From Bostrychus sinensis (taxonomy: Eukaryota > Chordata > Actinopteri > Gobiiformes > Eleotridae), in contig CM036250.1 in assembly GCA_020698575.1 (NCBI GenBank), positions 26,053,500 through 26,117,499 of the forward strand: DNA of 64,000 bases, read 5' to 3'. Each line of letters starts with the position of its first letter. Position 1 is the first letter of the stretch. Shown in pieces: positions 1 to 12,590 of the stretch. Position numbers and translations under genes: made by a program. The notes beneath the pieces are model-generated. The model worked only from the letters and a program-made list of their open reading frames with translations. It ran no database searches and was not told where the DNA came from.

Positions 1-421
1 AACCTTAGATAGATATTCCTTATTTCTTACATTCTAGTAAAGTGCTGTATGCTATGTTAAAGAGCACCCCAAGATCTAAAAAGTATTTAAAATTTGATTG
101 TGTCAAAATCAAATCGTTTAATGGGATTTAATTTTATTTTTTTGTTTTGGTCTTAACTTTTAAATTACAACATAATTCACCTCGTCTTTTATACGTCACA
201 GATAATATGTTCATCAGTGAATACATGCGTAAAAACTGTCCAGGCCATTCAAAAAATCCAGCTATTACTACAGTTAATTTCATACAATATGCATGTAATT
301 ATAAGTAAGGTCCACAGCATTTCCCACCAATTACATACAGAAAAATCAGGCGTATCCTCTCCAGATAAACCAGTACTGAAAGATGAATAAACAGCCCATA
401 AAAAGATAGTAAGTAACTCAC

Positions 422-1498
422 ATTACGCCTAGCCTTGTGGCCCAGTCTCCACTCATTGAGACACTGAGTCCACTGAGGGACAGGTCCAACCCAGAGACAT
501 TTGGACTAAAGTGAACCGACGGCTCTGGGAAGTCACACTTATTTACCCTCGTGCTGAAACAAGGAGAGATAACAAGGGAGTGAAAAGATGAACAACCCAA
601 CAATCTTATCTTAGTCTTTTTTTGTAATGTTACTCAACTCAAGGCTCAATTTTCAAATTCAATCTGTTCTTGACTATAAGTTGGATTGCAGGATATTTTA
701 TGTTAGTTCTTAGAGACTGCCATTATTACCCAAAAATGCTGAGTATGTGGCAGCACATGTAAAAATAATATTTGCAAAGATGACCTCAGTTGAGTCTATT
801 CCAGTACAAATCAAATCAGTCGAGCCACATAAATGATTATACTTATGGCTACAACACTAATTTAGATGTTCTGTATTTAAAAGATAAAATTTCATCCCAG
901 GAAATTCCAGGCCTCAAGTTTTAACCCTTTGTCACTACTAAATGCCTGCTGAGTATACAGAAAAACTGTCTATACTGGTTATAATGCTATAACTGCATTT
1001 GATTGCACACAAAAATGGCTACAAACCACAGAGGAAAAAGAAAAATGCACATAAATGCAGGTAAAGCCTTTGTCCAGAGTTTAATGAGACTGATGGCAAC
1101 ACTATATGCCACACTAACTAAGCTTAAGCCATACTTTAATACTCCAGCACTACACCTGATGAGTGCTTTTACTTTTACATGAGTAATACTGCAAAGTAAC
1201 AGTACTCCTCACCTGTGTTTTGCTCTTACCCAGACAGATTGTAGTGTATGCCCAAGAATTGCCCGTTGACATCTGGAAAAGTGTAATTATCCAACTTATC
1301 CTGAATCACTCCTGCTGCAAAGTGTCTCACTGAAGAAACAACACAAATACATGTTTAATTTAACATAAAATAAAACTATCAAGTATACATTATCTTACCA
1401 GTTTGAAGTCCTTTGTCCGTCAGAACCAGTTGGATTGCAGGGTTTTCTCCGGAGACACAGGCGATTAATGCGAATGATGTTAATAAAATCGGAAGCAT
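422..1498 (-). CDS. BPI/LBP-family secreted lipid-binding protein, first three exons (partial)
   Basis: Three coding exons splice in frame on the minus strand: exon 1 1498-1399, exon 2 1329-1230, exon 3 553-422. All have AG/GT borders (donors GTAAGA, GTAAGA, GTGAGT) and compatible phases. Exon 1 encodes a hydrophobic signal peptide (MLPILLTSFALIACVSG) and then the start of a BPI-type barrel (NPAIQLVLTDKGLQTG). Exon 2 continues with VRHFAAGVIQDKLDNYTFPD and ends in HYNLSG. Exon 3 begins TRVNKCDFPEP and has the amphipathic strand pattern LSGLSVSMSGDW, which resembles the 'isnakikisGkW' segment of BPI and LBP. The family binds lipopolysaccharide and phospholipid in extracellular fluid; whether this member binds LPS cannot be seen. 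About 110 of the usual 450-480 residues lie here and the rest is beyond the left edge. It could be bpi/lbp itself or a fish BPI-fold paralogue such as bpifcl. LBP and BPI also lie near SLC32A1 in human 20q11.23, which supports the call. Confidence 0.83.
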
Positions 1499-1568
1499 GT
1501 TGGTGGATCTTCTGGAGTCAAAGTTACATAAAATATGAATTTATAGCTGGTATTTATGCATGTAACAT

Positions 1569-1838
1569 CAGTGGTGGAGGAAGTACTCCAAATCTGTACA
1601 GAAGTAAAAGTACTCTAAAGTAAAAGTAAGAACATTTTGAGTAAGTTTTCTTAAGGAGGGAGTAATTACTGCTAGTCCCACTACTACTACTGCAACCACT
1701 ACTACTGCTGCTGCTACTTTTACACCATTATTACTATTACAACTATTACAAACATTTTTCTAAAATACAAGTAAAGTATGCTGAAAATGCACCCAAAAAG
1801 TTCATATTCTAAATGGGTTACTTACTTTCCACCTCTGT
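1569..1838. repeat. MITE-like element, 'cagtggtgga' family, copy 1
   Basis: The left end reads CAGTGGTGGAGGAAGTACTC. The right end, TACTTTCCACCTCTG, is its approximate inverted repeat. The interior holds AAGTAAAAGTACT motifs and a run of ACT/GCT triplets. Related copies lie at 31691-32104 and, more degraded, around 31480-31560, 32105-32600 and 33160-33400. Terminal inverted repeats with a non-coding interior indicate a non-autonomous DNA transposon. It lies just upstream of the BPI-like start codon. Confidence 0.7.
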
Positions 1839-2446
1839 AATAATTCAAAACCAAGTAAATAAAGATATATTGTAAGTGAAACTAGAATAATAGAAAGCAT
1901 ATAGCAAGTTGAGTCCAGTCCGTTACTTGTTAGGTCTTGTCTTGTCTGGGTGTGGGAGGTTATGTAAGGTACTTCCTGGTTTACTGAGAATAGAAACTTA
2001 CTGACTATGGCTCTGAAACTGCCCCCTTTGTTTTGTTTTTTTGTGAAAAAACTGAAAGTATGTGAAGATTAGTCTGCACATTTTAAATAGATAATAAAAT
2101 GCTTTTAGGAAATGGTATACCAAAGCATTGTTTTTAATATACATGGATGTATATGCTAGTGCACATTTAATGAAGTAAACATGCCCAACTGCCATTTCAT
2201 GCAAATGCTTGGCACTTGATCAGCCAATCAGATGCATGGCAGCTACTATATGAATGAGGGGGTTTAGAGATGTTGAACACAACTAAAGTTAAAGCATCAG
2301 GATGGGAAAGAAATCTGATTTTGGAGACTTCTGAACATGTCTCTCTGGTTGATGATTTTACTTGATCAATATGTGCTGTGTAATAACTTTGGTCTGTTAG
2401 ATGTAGTTTCAAGTTAGTCCAACCTGTTGATGTGAAAAAGAATGAA

Positions 2447-2497
2447 ACAAACAAACAAACAAACAAACAAACAAACAAAAACAAAACAAACAAAAAA
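2447..2497. repeat. (AAAC)n microsatellite
   Basis: About ten AAAC units in a row, with small interruptions at the right end. Confidence 0.95.
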
Positions 2498-3296
2498 ACA
2501 GTCAGTTAGTTGGTAATCCATGTTTTTAACCCCAAACTCTAACCAGGGGTAAGGTGAAATGACTGCATATGAAAGGGTCCTGGTACCACCAATGGACCCA
2601 AACTTTGAAATGATTAATATTTCAAGTTCAAACTATGGGCTCAATAGCAATGTTAAGATATCTTTGTTTAAAGCTACAAAAAGAGGATCTTAAATATTTC
2701 TCTGTTCCTCTATTAAAATAACCACACTGATAAATTTCAACGTGTTACATGCCAAGTTTGTGTTTTAAAAGAAGAGAAACTTGGCGACAGGAAGTTTGAC
2801 CAAAGCAAAGTAGTATAAAAAGGGGGTTGAAAGTTATTGAAGTTACAAGAAAACGTTAAAATCACCGGCCATAAAATATTTGATTTATTTTTCTCTTAAT
2901 TCAACAAATAGTCTTTTTCTCACACACCATGATAAGATCCACTGAAATCACATTGAACAACTTCAAGAGGAGGAGTATATTAGCATACAAACTTTTTTTT
3001 TCATCATCAAACACAATTAGGACCCACTTTCTTCACTTTTAGTTCATCCAAAATGACACTTGAAACACAGAAACCAAACAGGACCAAATGTAACACAAAA
3101 GAAGTTGAACAAAAACCAAAAACAATTCAAAACAGGTACAGAGGATTTACAATGACACACAGAGCAGCAACAACCTCAGGTTTCCTCTTAGTCTATCTTG
3201 GTCTCTTATTAATTTTAAACTATAAAATCTTTCTTTCACTGTTTGACTAGGTTTTGGAGATTTATGACCTTAAACTGAGAGTAATGAGCCAAGATT

Positions 3297-3860
3297 TTAA
3301 AGGGGATATATTATTCACATTTGACTTTTCTGAGCTTTCTAAGATGTTATAACTGTTGTTACCTCATAAAAAACATACCTAGAGTTGAGTTTTGCATCAT
3401 TCACATGTTAAAGTAATCCTGTATTCTCTGGCACTGAGTTTCTGAGGCTTCAAACGCTTGGTTCCACAAACCCCTCCCCACTCCAGTAAGCACTGACCAA
3501 TCAACAAGCCCTCTACATCCAGTCTGCTCTCATTCATTTTTTCCAAAAAAAGGTGTACAGCTTTGTTTCCACTGATTCCTCACGAATATTTTTTTATTTT
3601 GCAGTAAAATCGGAGCATACAAAAAGTTTAAGAAAGTGAAGTGCTCTTTTGTTTTGAATATGTTTAAAAGACAACCACACTCTGCACTCTGCTGCCCTCT
3701 GCTGGTCTCTTTACCCATTTCTTTATGGCGCCAGTAGAGTATTTATTAAAACCTTTAAGGCAGTTAATGTTTGTAAAGGTTGTAAAATGTGCAATGCTGT
3801 TCTAGAGGTGATCCAGATTGGTTTAAAAACATGAATAAAAGCATACTATGTCCCCTTTAA
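3297..3860. repeat. MITE with TTAA ends, 'AAAGGGGATATATTAT' family, copy 1
   Basis: The left end is TTAAAGGGGATATATTAT and the right end is ATACTATGTCCCCTTTAA, forming inverted repeats flanked by TTAA. Internal segments (GAGCTTTCTAAGATGTTATAA, a CATACCTAGAGTTG stretch and a GACCAATCAACAAGCCCTCT stretch) recur at 39275-39541, 36096-36565 (inverted) and 51980-52440. TTAA target duplication is typical of piggyBac-type elements, so a non-autonomous piggyBac relative is likely, though no transposase is present to confirm it. Confidence 0.65.
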
Positions 3861-4514
3861 CCGGTTTATTTGTAGGTTTAACCGTCCATTTGGGAGATAT
3901 GTACTCTATGTATTATTTATAAACGTAGTTCCAAAATAAATCCTGCCTTTGTTTCTATCTTTCTTACTATCTACCAACTTTCCTTGCTTCCATCCTTCAT
4001 TCCTACCTACCAACCTACCAACAAACCTACTTCCTACTGTCTTTCTTACCTGCCGTATATGTACAGTATAATGTGCGTTATAAGCTCCTTCATTTGTAAC
4101 CTTGCACCTAGGTTTATGTCCTTTACTGCTTTTCTTCCTTTCCTCCTATATTCACCGACAGTTTGTCCTCTTCTTTTTGCCATAGTTGCTGCTCTGAGTG
4201 CCGCAGCCTAATCCCAGTGTACCAATAGATTAAGTGTAAACCGAGCAGCTCTTAAACCAGTGATATCCACAGTTGGTCACAGACTCCATTCGTCAGATAT
4301 AACACTACACACACTGTACACTCTGAGCACGAAGCCATCGCCTCATGCATAATGTTTTTCCCAATGATATACTTTGTACTACGTTACTTCACTATGATTG
4401 TAGAGTTCATTATTGCACATTATCACGAAGGCAAAATAAAAAGATATACATTTCACACAAAGAATCCTCTTGATGAGATCTGATGAGTGGTATATGTTTA
4501 GTAAATGTCGTCTT

Positions 4515-7500
4515 TCAGTCCGGGAGATCGTATTTGAAAGCCTCGATGAGCCCTTCGATGGAGTGAATTAAGCCTGAAATTGCACAAATGCCCCCTACGA
4601 AAAAAATGGCGACATCGAAAAACACATGGTGCCACAGGAGGTTCCTCCACTGCAGCTTGAGGTGGAAGAGGCTGGGGAGAAGGAAGGCCAGCCCGGCTCC
4701 CGTCAGGCTTCCCGTCAGCCCCATGAGGAGGGCGAAGTGCGGGACAAAAACGGCCATGAGCAAAGTAAAGACGACCAGGGCAACTCTGAGCCCCAGTCCC
4801 CAGGTTTTGAGCTGCCCGTTGGGGCCGTAGCAGTCCGGGAACAGGGCTCTACCTCCATCCTGGAACAGTGACTTCTCCAGGACCTCCACAGCAGGCGAAA
4901 AACGGGAGCGGATAAGACAGTAACGCTTTAGCTACCAGAAATAGATTGACCACAGCACGGATGGAGTAGGGCAGGTTGTCCGTGATGACTTCTTTAGTAG
5001 CATCGGCCCAAGTTAGGTAAGCCACCAGCGCGAACAGCCCCTTCAGGACGCAAGCAGCAATGTGTGTCCAGTCCATCATGCAGTGAAACTCGCTGGGTTT
5101 CTGCATGTTACCCTCCAGTGACGGTAAGAAGATCTGAGAGGTGTAGCTGAAGACGATGATCCCGATCGAAATGGGGAACTTCTTCACATCTATGTAGAAC
5201 TTGACCTTCTCCCAGGCCCACTCTCTGGCACGGGACAGACAGTAGGCGATCACCAAGATGTTGATGACAAAATGAGCGAGTGTGCACAGGAAGCTCAACT
5301 TGGACACGGCCTTGAGGTTTTTGAGGAATGCGCAGGGCAACAGAGCGGCGGTGGCTACAACAGACCAAGCCTTTTGAGAAATTGGGAACCCAGGGAAGCT
5401 GTTGTACATGAGGTTCCCGCTCACCACCACATACAGGATACAGGTCATGACCAGCTCGATAATCTGTGCCACGTTCACAACATGGCCGCCCAAAGAGGGG
5501 AACCGTGGGGCGCAGCAGGCGTTGGCGATGTCCACGTAAGAGTCCCGCACACGCACCTTCATGCCATCTTCGTTCTCCTCATACAAACAGGCGATGAGGA
5601 TCTTTCCTGTGTAGCAGCAAACCACTGCCGCGAAGATGATGAGGAAGAGACCCAGGTATCCCCCGTGAAGGATGGCATAGGGCAAGCCCAGCACAAACAT
5701 GCCCTAAAAATACAGAGGAGACAGTCATTATATAGCTCTTCACATCATGATAACTTATGACTAACAGGAGACAACACATAATAAAACCTCTTGGATTTGC
5801 GCACTCTTGAGGATTAGAAGTGCACTGCTGCAAAGGCGCCTGACTGTTTCATCATTCTGTATATTGGCTTCACCAATGAGGGCTATGTTTGCAAGTTGTT
5901 TGGTTGGTTTATTTGTTTATTGATAGGTTTTGTTACTGAACTGGAGTCAGAATTTTTGCCAACCCAGTGCACTGTTAATGACAAAGGTGATTTTAGTCTA
6001 TTTTTATGTCAAAGAACTATAAAAACATTGGGGCAATGTATTTTTATTATTTTGAGAATATGATGAAGATGCCTTGTTGGTGCCTTGAACGGGTTTAAAA
6101 CACACAATACAACACAGCTCCAAGCAGTTCTCGGGTGTCTCTCAACTGATGGATCCTAGAGCTCTGCCTAAGACTTACAGCAAGCCTATATCTCATCATA
6201 GTAGGCTATATAAAAGATATAGCATACTTTATCCATTTTAATTCAAACTTTACTTAGTTAATTTGTCTTTATTTATGCTTTCATTTAATCATTGTTTTGT
6301 TCTTTGACTGGTTCAATAGGTTGTGCGGTATCCTTCATCCATCCTCCCTCCCAAATTCTTTTTTCTTTAATACCCAGCGTGTTTCTTCACATTTGTATTA
6401 CCTTCCTTCCTTCTTACGAAAAAACATCAAATCCACTTTTATTTCACCAGGGAACAGTGACAAACGTGATCTTAATCCGCGCTTCGCTCTTTGAGGCCTG
6501 TCTCCTCATTTATCTCTTTTCTCTCCACATTTTTCTGACGCAGCCATGCCTCGTATGCGCGCTCCCGACACAAAATGCACGCACCAAAACTACGACGAAC
6601 ATTTAAAACACGTTTGACCGGATTAAATCAGATATCGATTAGAAAAAGCCTATATGATGTGTGTTTGAGCCCGGGGCTATCTTCGCTGCGGCCTGTGTCT
6701 GTGGCGGTGCGATAAAAAGATTTGAATAAATACATTTTAAACGGGCTGATTTAGATTCGCAATTAAACCGTGAAAAGGTCCGCTAATTAAATCTAGTTTA
6801 AGACTATATGTAAACGTTTAGACTATATAATATTAGAAGGAGAAATACACCAGGCTAAATGGCTAGGCTTTTGTACCGCAGATTACATAAAGAGATGGTT
6901 AAAATGGAGACAGCTGCTTTACGCACATTTATAAATTCACTATAAAACGAAAATGCTTCCATACAGCCACACATCAAATTATTTATATAATATTATATAT
7001 CTTGTATACAGTTTTGTAGTCCGGGCTAGGCTTTTAAACACTAGTATATTACATAAGTAGGTGAAACAGAGGTTTTACCCCAAAAACATTTAAAACTAAG
7101 ATTTTGTTTATAATTAAACAAAAAGCGCCTCAGTTTGTCTACAATTATAACTCGGTTTGTATTCCTGCCAACAGATGACAGAAAAAGAGGCAGCTTGGAA
7201 ATATAATGCAAATGCAGTCTTTAAACCTGCAGCTGCATCATAACAAGCCTGCTAAAACGGTTACATTTAATCACCTTTAAGATTTTCAATTAATGCTCGT
7301 TTTACGCACGGAACATATATGACAAAACGGATTTGGATTCATAATTAAACAATAGAAATGAATTGTTTTCAATTTGAAGATTGTTACTCATATTCTGGTA
7401 AATAATATAACAGACCAAATCAAACAGAAGCTTAAAAAATAGACACGATTTCAATCGGGATTTGATTTACGCAACTGGCGCCATGTCTTGTATTTCGGGT

Positions 7501-8545
7501 GTGGTTCACGCTAATATTTGATCTGTAGGCCTATTGCCCGCTGCAACTGTTATTTAACAGTTTTTAAATAAGTAAGTTTGAAAATACGTTATGCTTCTTG
7601 TGTATTACTGTTATAAAGTATTATTGTTGAAGCCTACATGATGATAAAACCGTGCGTAAAACATGAAGGTGACTCTAGTTGGAGCCTCGGGCCCAGAGTG
7701 AGGCTCGTGCGCACTGTGACAGGTGGGCTGTCAGTGCCACGTGACCTGCTGACTCCATAGCGGAGTATATTAATGTCAGGGCCAAGACACAGGCCGGAGA
7801 CAGCGCGGGCAACTGACAGGGACGTTGTAGGGCCGTGTCCTTGAAGTTCAGACTGACCTTTTGGGAAATAAGACTACTTTATATGCTACTATATCTCTAA
7901 ATATGTCAGTAAAGGAGATACAGTGAACGAAATGTAGAACAGTCACTAGCACGCATCACAATACTGGCACAATATTGTAAACAGGAATTGAATTAACAGA
8001 TTAAAATCGCTAACAAACGGTAAAACGAACAAAATTGCGCAAAGAGTAAACTTTACTATGTGAAAGCATTTTGAAATGAGAATTTTATAATATGTAGCCT
8101 AATAGCCTGCTTGTTCTTATTCTCGCCAGTACTGGTGGTAATTCACAGCCTTTACCTGGATAGCGTTTGTGACGTTCCAGCCCGCTTCCCACGACGTAAT
8201 TTTGGGCTTGGCCTCCTCCAGAGACCCGCTGCTCTTCAGTCCAGGCCTGGGCCCGGTGCCGTCCCTCTGGTAGTGACTGTCTCCCCCCAGGTCGCCCTCC
8301 TCTCCGTCCTCCAAGTGCCCGCTCTGTCCGGAGTCTTCCCGCTGGAGCACGTCCATCTGCATCCCTTGTCTGTAGTCATAGTCAAGATCATCACACTCCG
8401 CGAAGCCCAGGCCCTCCTCATCTGTGGCGGCCTGGAAACCCAACCGGGCGAACACCCCACTGACCTTGGCCTGGGACTTATTGGACACCGTGTGGACCGT
8501 GTTGGTGATTTTGTTGGTGATTTTGTGGCGGATCAGATGAGCCAT
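4515..8545 (-). CDS. slc32a1: Vesicular inhibitory amino acid transporter (VGAT/VIAAT)
   Basis: Two coding exons on the minus strand: exon 1 8545-8156 (130 codons) and exon 2 5703-4515, separated by a 2,452-bp phase-0 intron (donor CAG/GTAAAG, acceptor TTTTTAG/GGC). The product is the proton-coupled antiporter that loads GABA and glycine into synaptic vesicles. The N-terminal cytosolic tail starts MAHLIRHKITNKI and contains NKSQAKVSGVFARLGFQAAT and KPKITSWEAGWNVTNAIQ. The amino-acid/auxin permease core follows with GMFVLGLPYAILHGGYLG, YVVVSGNLMYNSFPG and VFSYTSQIFLPSLEGNMQ, and later PHFALLMGLTGSLTGAGL. Length is 525 residues when one surplus base is ignored, the same as the human protein. 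That surplus base lies near 4893-4895, just after SYPLPFFA. As written it shifts the frame about 125 codons before the natural end and gives a short aberrant tail ending at 4849. With only this break in a gene otherwise under strong constraint, I read it as a functional gene with a probable sequence error. Confidence 0.97.
4893..4895 (-). other. slc32a1: Single-base insertion (frameshift) in slc32a1 exon 2
   Basis: The coding strand reads TTC GCC TGCTGTGGAGGTC. The family sequence here is F-A-A-V-E-V, which needs one base fewer: either the T at 4893 or one C of the CC at 4894-4895 is surplus. Both flanking frames are fully conserved. Confidence 0.9.
5704..8155 (-). other. slc32a1: slc32a1 intron, with a GC-rich motif-dense block at 7680-7870
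   Basis: This is the single intron, bounded by canonical splice sites. Most of it is AT-rich and shows no coding. The part next to exon 1 holds a GC-rich island (about 7680-7870) with an E-box CACGTG at 7738-7743 and several TGACAG/CTGTCA motifs. It may be an intronic enhancer or an alternative promoter. Confidence 0.5.
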
Positions 8546-11500
8546 TTTGCGTTTTAATTATAAATGAAAGTGGTAATTAATGAGGAAAAAATCTGACGTT
8601 TTCGTTAATGGTATTTCTCAACCTGCTAAACTGAAGCCATTGCCGTGTCCTTACCGTCGTCGTCTTTAAACAGCCTCCTTAGGCCTTTCAGCAAAAAAGA
8701 AATCCAATCCTCACCCGCTTTTCTTGGTTTTCTCTGCCATATTAATCCCCCAGTAGCTCAAAGTCAACGAAGAAATGCGAGAAAATCCACAAAAATTCGC
8801 CTCATCGGTTGCTACAAATAAGTATAGTCCATAATTCTCCAGTTGCCTTTATTTTCCGTCAGTGACAGCGCAGGCGATGGAATTTCTGCATCAGCGACAG
8901 AGCGCGCGGGAGATGGGGCGTGCACGCGCCTGTAAGAGAGTAGAAGCGCGCTCTCGCTTAGTGTCAATTGCAAGAGGGAGGCACGTGACGCAGATGGAAA
9001 CCGCGAGATCAAAGGCTTCACCTGCGCAACACCTCAAATATGTCAACGCTAGTCAACGGGTCACAGCCTCCACCTTTCCGTTCCTGTCATTTCTTCGATC
9101 CCTCCTTGCTTGGTGATTTTAAAGGAATAGTTCAAGGACAGTAGATACCACACTCTCAATTTGGAGAAGCAAACAGGAGCAGTAAAACACAGGCTAACGC
9201 TCCTGTAAACGAGAATAATGTTTTTCTTTTTTTTATTATTTAACATTAACAAGATAATTAAAGAAAGTTATTTTGCTTATATCTTAGCAGACTGGCAGTC
9301 AACCTATGCAGTTCCTCAACCGTATTCCTCTTTTATTGTAGCCTATCTATTATTTTCTTCTGTCAGTATTTTTGCACGAAGATAATAATTATAACATTCA
9401 TCATTTTCGCTCTCTGCTGGTCCTGGTTGGTGGTTGTTTTGGTCAAAGATTTCTCCGCTCACTGAATGGTCCCAGGGCAGAAGGGGGTCGGTCATTGTAG
9501 GCTACAGTCTGAGCCTTGGGGCATCTTTGTTTGTTACAAGTGACTTGACTTGACACTCGAGGATTTCCATGTCCTACATTTTGGCGCAGACCAGTAGCAA
9601 TGGGTCTCTTCCTATAAGCAAAATAACACATCAGTATCATAACGATGAAAACGCATAGGCTAGGCCTATCTTTCATACCGTAACCATATACCCATATTTT
9701 AGAGAGGAGAAGAAAATATATCTGTCATTTAATTGTATAAATTGGCTTCCCAAGAATAAGCATATTTTTAGTAAATACTTTTAAGCCAGAATCGCAACTC
9801 GGTTTAAACCATAAGACGTTTTAGACTGGTGTGCTGGCTTCCTTCAGACTCTCGCCGTCAAATGAGTTTAACGCCTGCTCCAGATGCTGCAGACTGAACA
9901 GCTGCAGTGGACATAAGGCTGCGGGTCTGGCAGCTGGAACTGGCGCAACTTGTGGCGCAATGGCGCGCTGCGGCAGGACCAGCACCACAGACAGTTCCGC
10001 TGTGCTTTTATTGACGGTAACAATATAGGCCTTACTACAGTCAGTGCTTTAGGATAAACAAGTGCTTTTACTAGATCTACATAGGAGATCACCTTGATCT
10101 GCTAATTACGATTACACAAAAATTTAACAGTCTTTTTGTTTGTTTGTTTGTTTGTTTTTAATCAATCAAAAGTAAACTGACTAATGTCTGAAAGATCGGT
10201 TGCAATCACAGTCTCCACTGGACTCTAACCAATGAGACTGTGGCTAAAATTGCTTTTTTCACCGCCTCGTTAGTAGCTAGAGCATCACTGCGGGAGTGGG
10301 CTGTGGTGCACCTCGCTCTAATCCAGCTCTGCCTCGTGCTCCATAATCTGCTGTGACACGCGCGGAGACATGTCATCACTTTGTGCAGCGCGCGGCAGAA
10401 ACTCAGCCCGCCGCTGCAAAATAAATAAATATAGACTTTATATTATATTGTTTGCAGCATTGTTTATTTAGCTTAAAACTTTACTTTTTTGCTACTTTGG
10501 AAAGTTATTAGGCCTATTTGTGTTTTTCATTATTGATTACATATTGCAGAGACAAATCAATGTAGAATTTAGACCACTGCTTTCTATAATAATGAAGAAA
10601 CGTCCAGAACAGACATGGACTATGACAAATGCGAGAGTCGTGATTTGATGAGCAGCACAAAAAGAAACCAAACCGCGGATCGCGCTGCAGCGGTTTAAAT
10701 TTAGCCTCGGCCGGAGGACAGAGAAAGTTGCGCATATTTTCACGCTTGGCCTGCGCTGTTTTCAACTGCTGTTTGCGCTCGTGCAGTGTTTGTTGTGCGC
10801 GCGTGCCAGCCAGTGTGTCATGTCTGGGGTCGTGCGCGCGAAGGGAGGAGTAGGGGTGGGGTGGCACGGACGGAGGCTCCTCGAGGCGGCCGTATCCCTC
10901 TCTCGCTCTTTCTCCCCCTCCCTTCCCCCACGTGCGCGGGCGCACACAGCACAAACCCCGGGCTCGAGCAAATGTCACACACACGCGCACAACCAAACAG
11001 CAGCACGCGATGCCCACTCAGAGTACAATCCGACAAGCAAATGATGTATTTCCACAGGACTCAACACGCTGACATTTCAATATGAATAATAAGAACAACG
11101 CAATAGGCCTTTAGTCTCTTTGGAGGAAACTATTTTAGACGTAAAATCAAATGAATTGTGCACAGTGCAACAACAGACTCAGAAGAGGCCATTGTTCCCC
11201 GTTTTTCCTTTTTTGTCCCTGCAAGTCCCTGCCCCAAATAAAACTAATATAAAAAGGCTCCTCGGTGATAGCCTATCTATTGATTCTGGTGCTTAAAAAT
11301 TGTACATAGCCAATGGACTTCATTTGGACAGCGTGCAACTTTAAAATATGCCAAATAAAAATGACACTTGCACTATAGTCACATCCAACCACATCTAAAA
11401 CTCTGCATATTAATAACAGACATTTTACTTGCCCCAGTCTTAATTACGTAGTCTAGTAAAGGCCTATAAAATCTTGTGAAGTCATCTGAAACCCTGCAAG

Positions 11501-12000
11501 ATGCAAGCTATGCGTTATCTTGGAATGGCCTTAAGCCTACCGAGACTTCATAATCATACCCTAAAATAGCTACATAGTACTAAGGTAAAACACTTGTCCG
11601 TGAACTAAACCAGGGCTAACCAAACCTTCTGTAAAAAGAAGGCAACACTTCTCAAACATAGCCCTCCTCAAAGCGTGTTCCTTTCACTCAGTCAGCTCGG
11701 TTGCCTGGGAGACCGTTTTGGTTGTAAAACTACAAAGAGAAGGATTAATTCAGCCTCTAACGTGCGCCTGTGTGCGCGAGCCGAGCGGAGACAGTCGCGC
11801 GCAGCTATGTGTATGTGCGTGAGTGCGTGCGTGCAGGACAGAGATAGGGAGAGACTTATTTCCCGCACAACAGGCCCATAACGGAGCGCGTGAGTGGGGC
11901 GGTAATCTCTGATAGTTGTCATGGAGACCGTAATTGGACAGGCAACGAGCGAGAATTTGGAGAAAAGGGTTTTATCCACGACTGCTGCACGGATGGAGAG
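8546..12000. other. slc32a1 upstream region with several CpG-rich blocks
   Basis: No gene is recognised with confidence. GC- and CpG-rich stretches occur at about 8850-9000, 9830-10000, 10270-10400, 10680-11000 and 11700-11960, standing out from the AT-rich surroundings. They are plausible promoter, 5' UTR or enhancer sequence for slc32a1. A GTTT microsatellite lies at 10136-10157. An exon-like open segment at 9823-10030 is discussed in the findings. Confidence 0.45.
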
Positions 12001-12309
12001 ACAGACATAGGCTTTTTCATCGTCATGAACGTTAATGAAACAAATGTAGCTTGTTTTATTTAAAAAGTATAACTGTAGTGCTGTATCTGTATTGTAGACA
12101 AGAAGACTTTCAGGTTTTTATTTCTGCCATTATGTTTTGGGGGGACATTTAGAAACAAATGACTTGTGCGCTCAGATGCCACTAACCTTTTCCAATATTG
12201 TAGCAAAAAACAGGTGTGTACTTCTTCTTCACAGTGCTTGTAATTTAAGCTCCAGAGACATGGACTTGTTGGAGATGAAGATACTTCAGTTTTGTCCGTT
12301 CTATAGAAA

Positions 12310-12590
12310 CGTGGTGTGCATGGTTAAGGTTAACTTTATTGTCTCAGTGAGAAAACCTGTCCTCTGCATTTGAACCATCCTTCAATGCTGCTGGGGTAAT
12401 TTGTCATGAGCAGGGATCTTGAGCCAAGATCCTTGTCAGTAATACCTATAGCTGGAGGATTAGTCTATTTAGCTGATGAGGGGAAACCGTAGTACCTAAA
12501 AGGAAACCCACCCAGACACACAAGGCCCCACCGCCTGGTCCGGGAGGCAACAATGCTACCCGCTTTGTCACTGTGCCATCATAACCTGAT
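12310..12590. repeat. Degenerate interspersed repeat
   Basis: The segment beginning with GTTAACTTTATTGTCTCAGT and running through CCTCTGCATTTGAACCATCC to CCGCTTTGTCACTGTGCC resembles the common fish repeat in which a 'ctctgcatttaacccatcc' segment is followed by a tRNA-like 'accctcgccactgcgccacc' end. It is old and diverged. Confidence 0.45.

Larger units (their letters stand above)
1499..4514. other. Intergenic region between the BPI-like gene and slc32a1
   Basis: No coding exon is recognised. The interval holds two MITE-like repeats (1569-1838 and 3297-3860), an AAAC microsatellite (2447-2497) and the presumed slc32a1 3' UTR just below 4515. The remaining sequence is AT-rich and featureless. 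Confidence 0.6.

Noticed and set aside
2197..2493. Minus-strand open frame of 98 codons with VCLFVCLFV repeats
   Set aside because: The N-terminus is translation of the AAAC microsatellite.
4588..4871. Plus-strand open frames opposite slc32a1
   Set aside because: They are antisense shadows of conserved slc32a1 codons.
10514..11085. Overlapping open frames of 70-167 codons on both strands
   Set aside because: They arise from a GC-rich, CpG-rich block with simple-sequence composition; none resembles a known protein and all frames are open equally.
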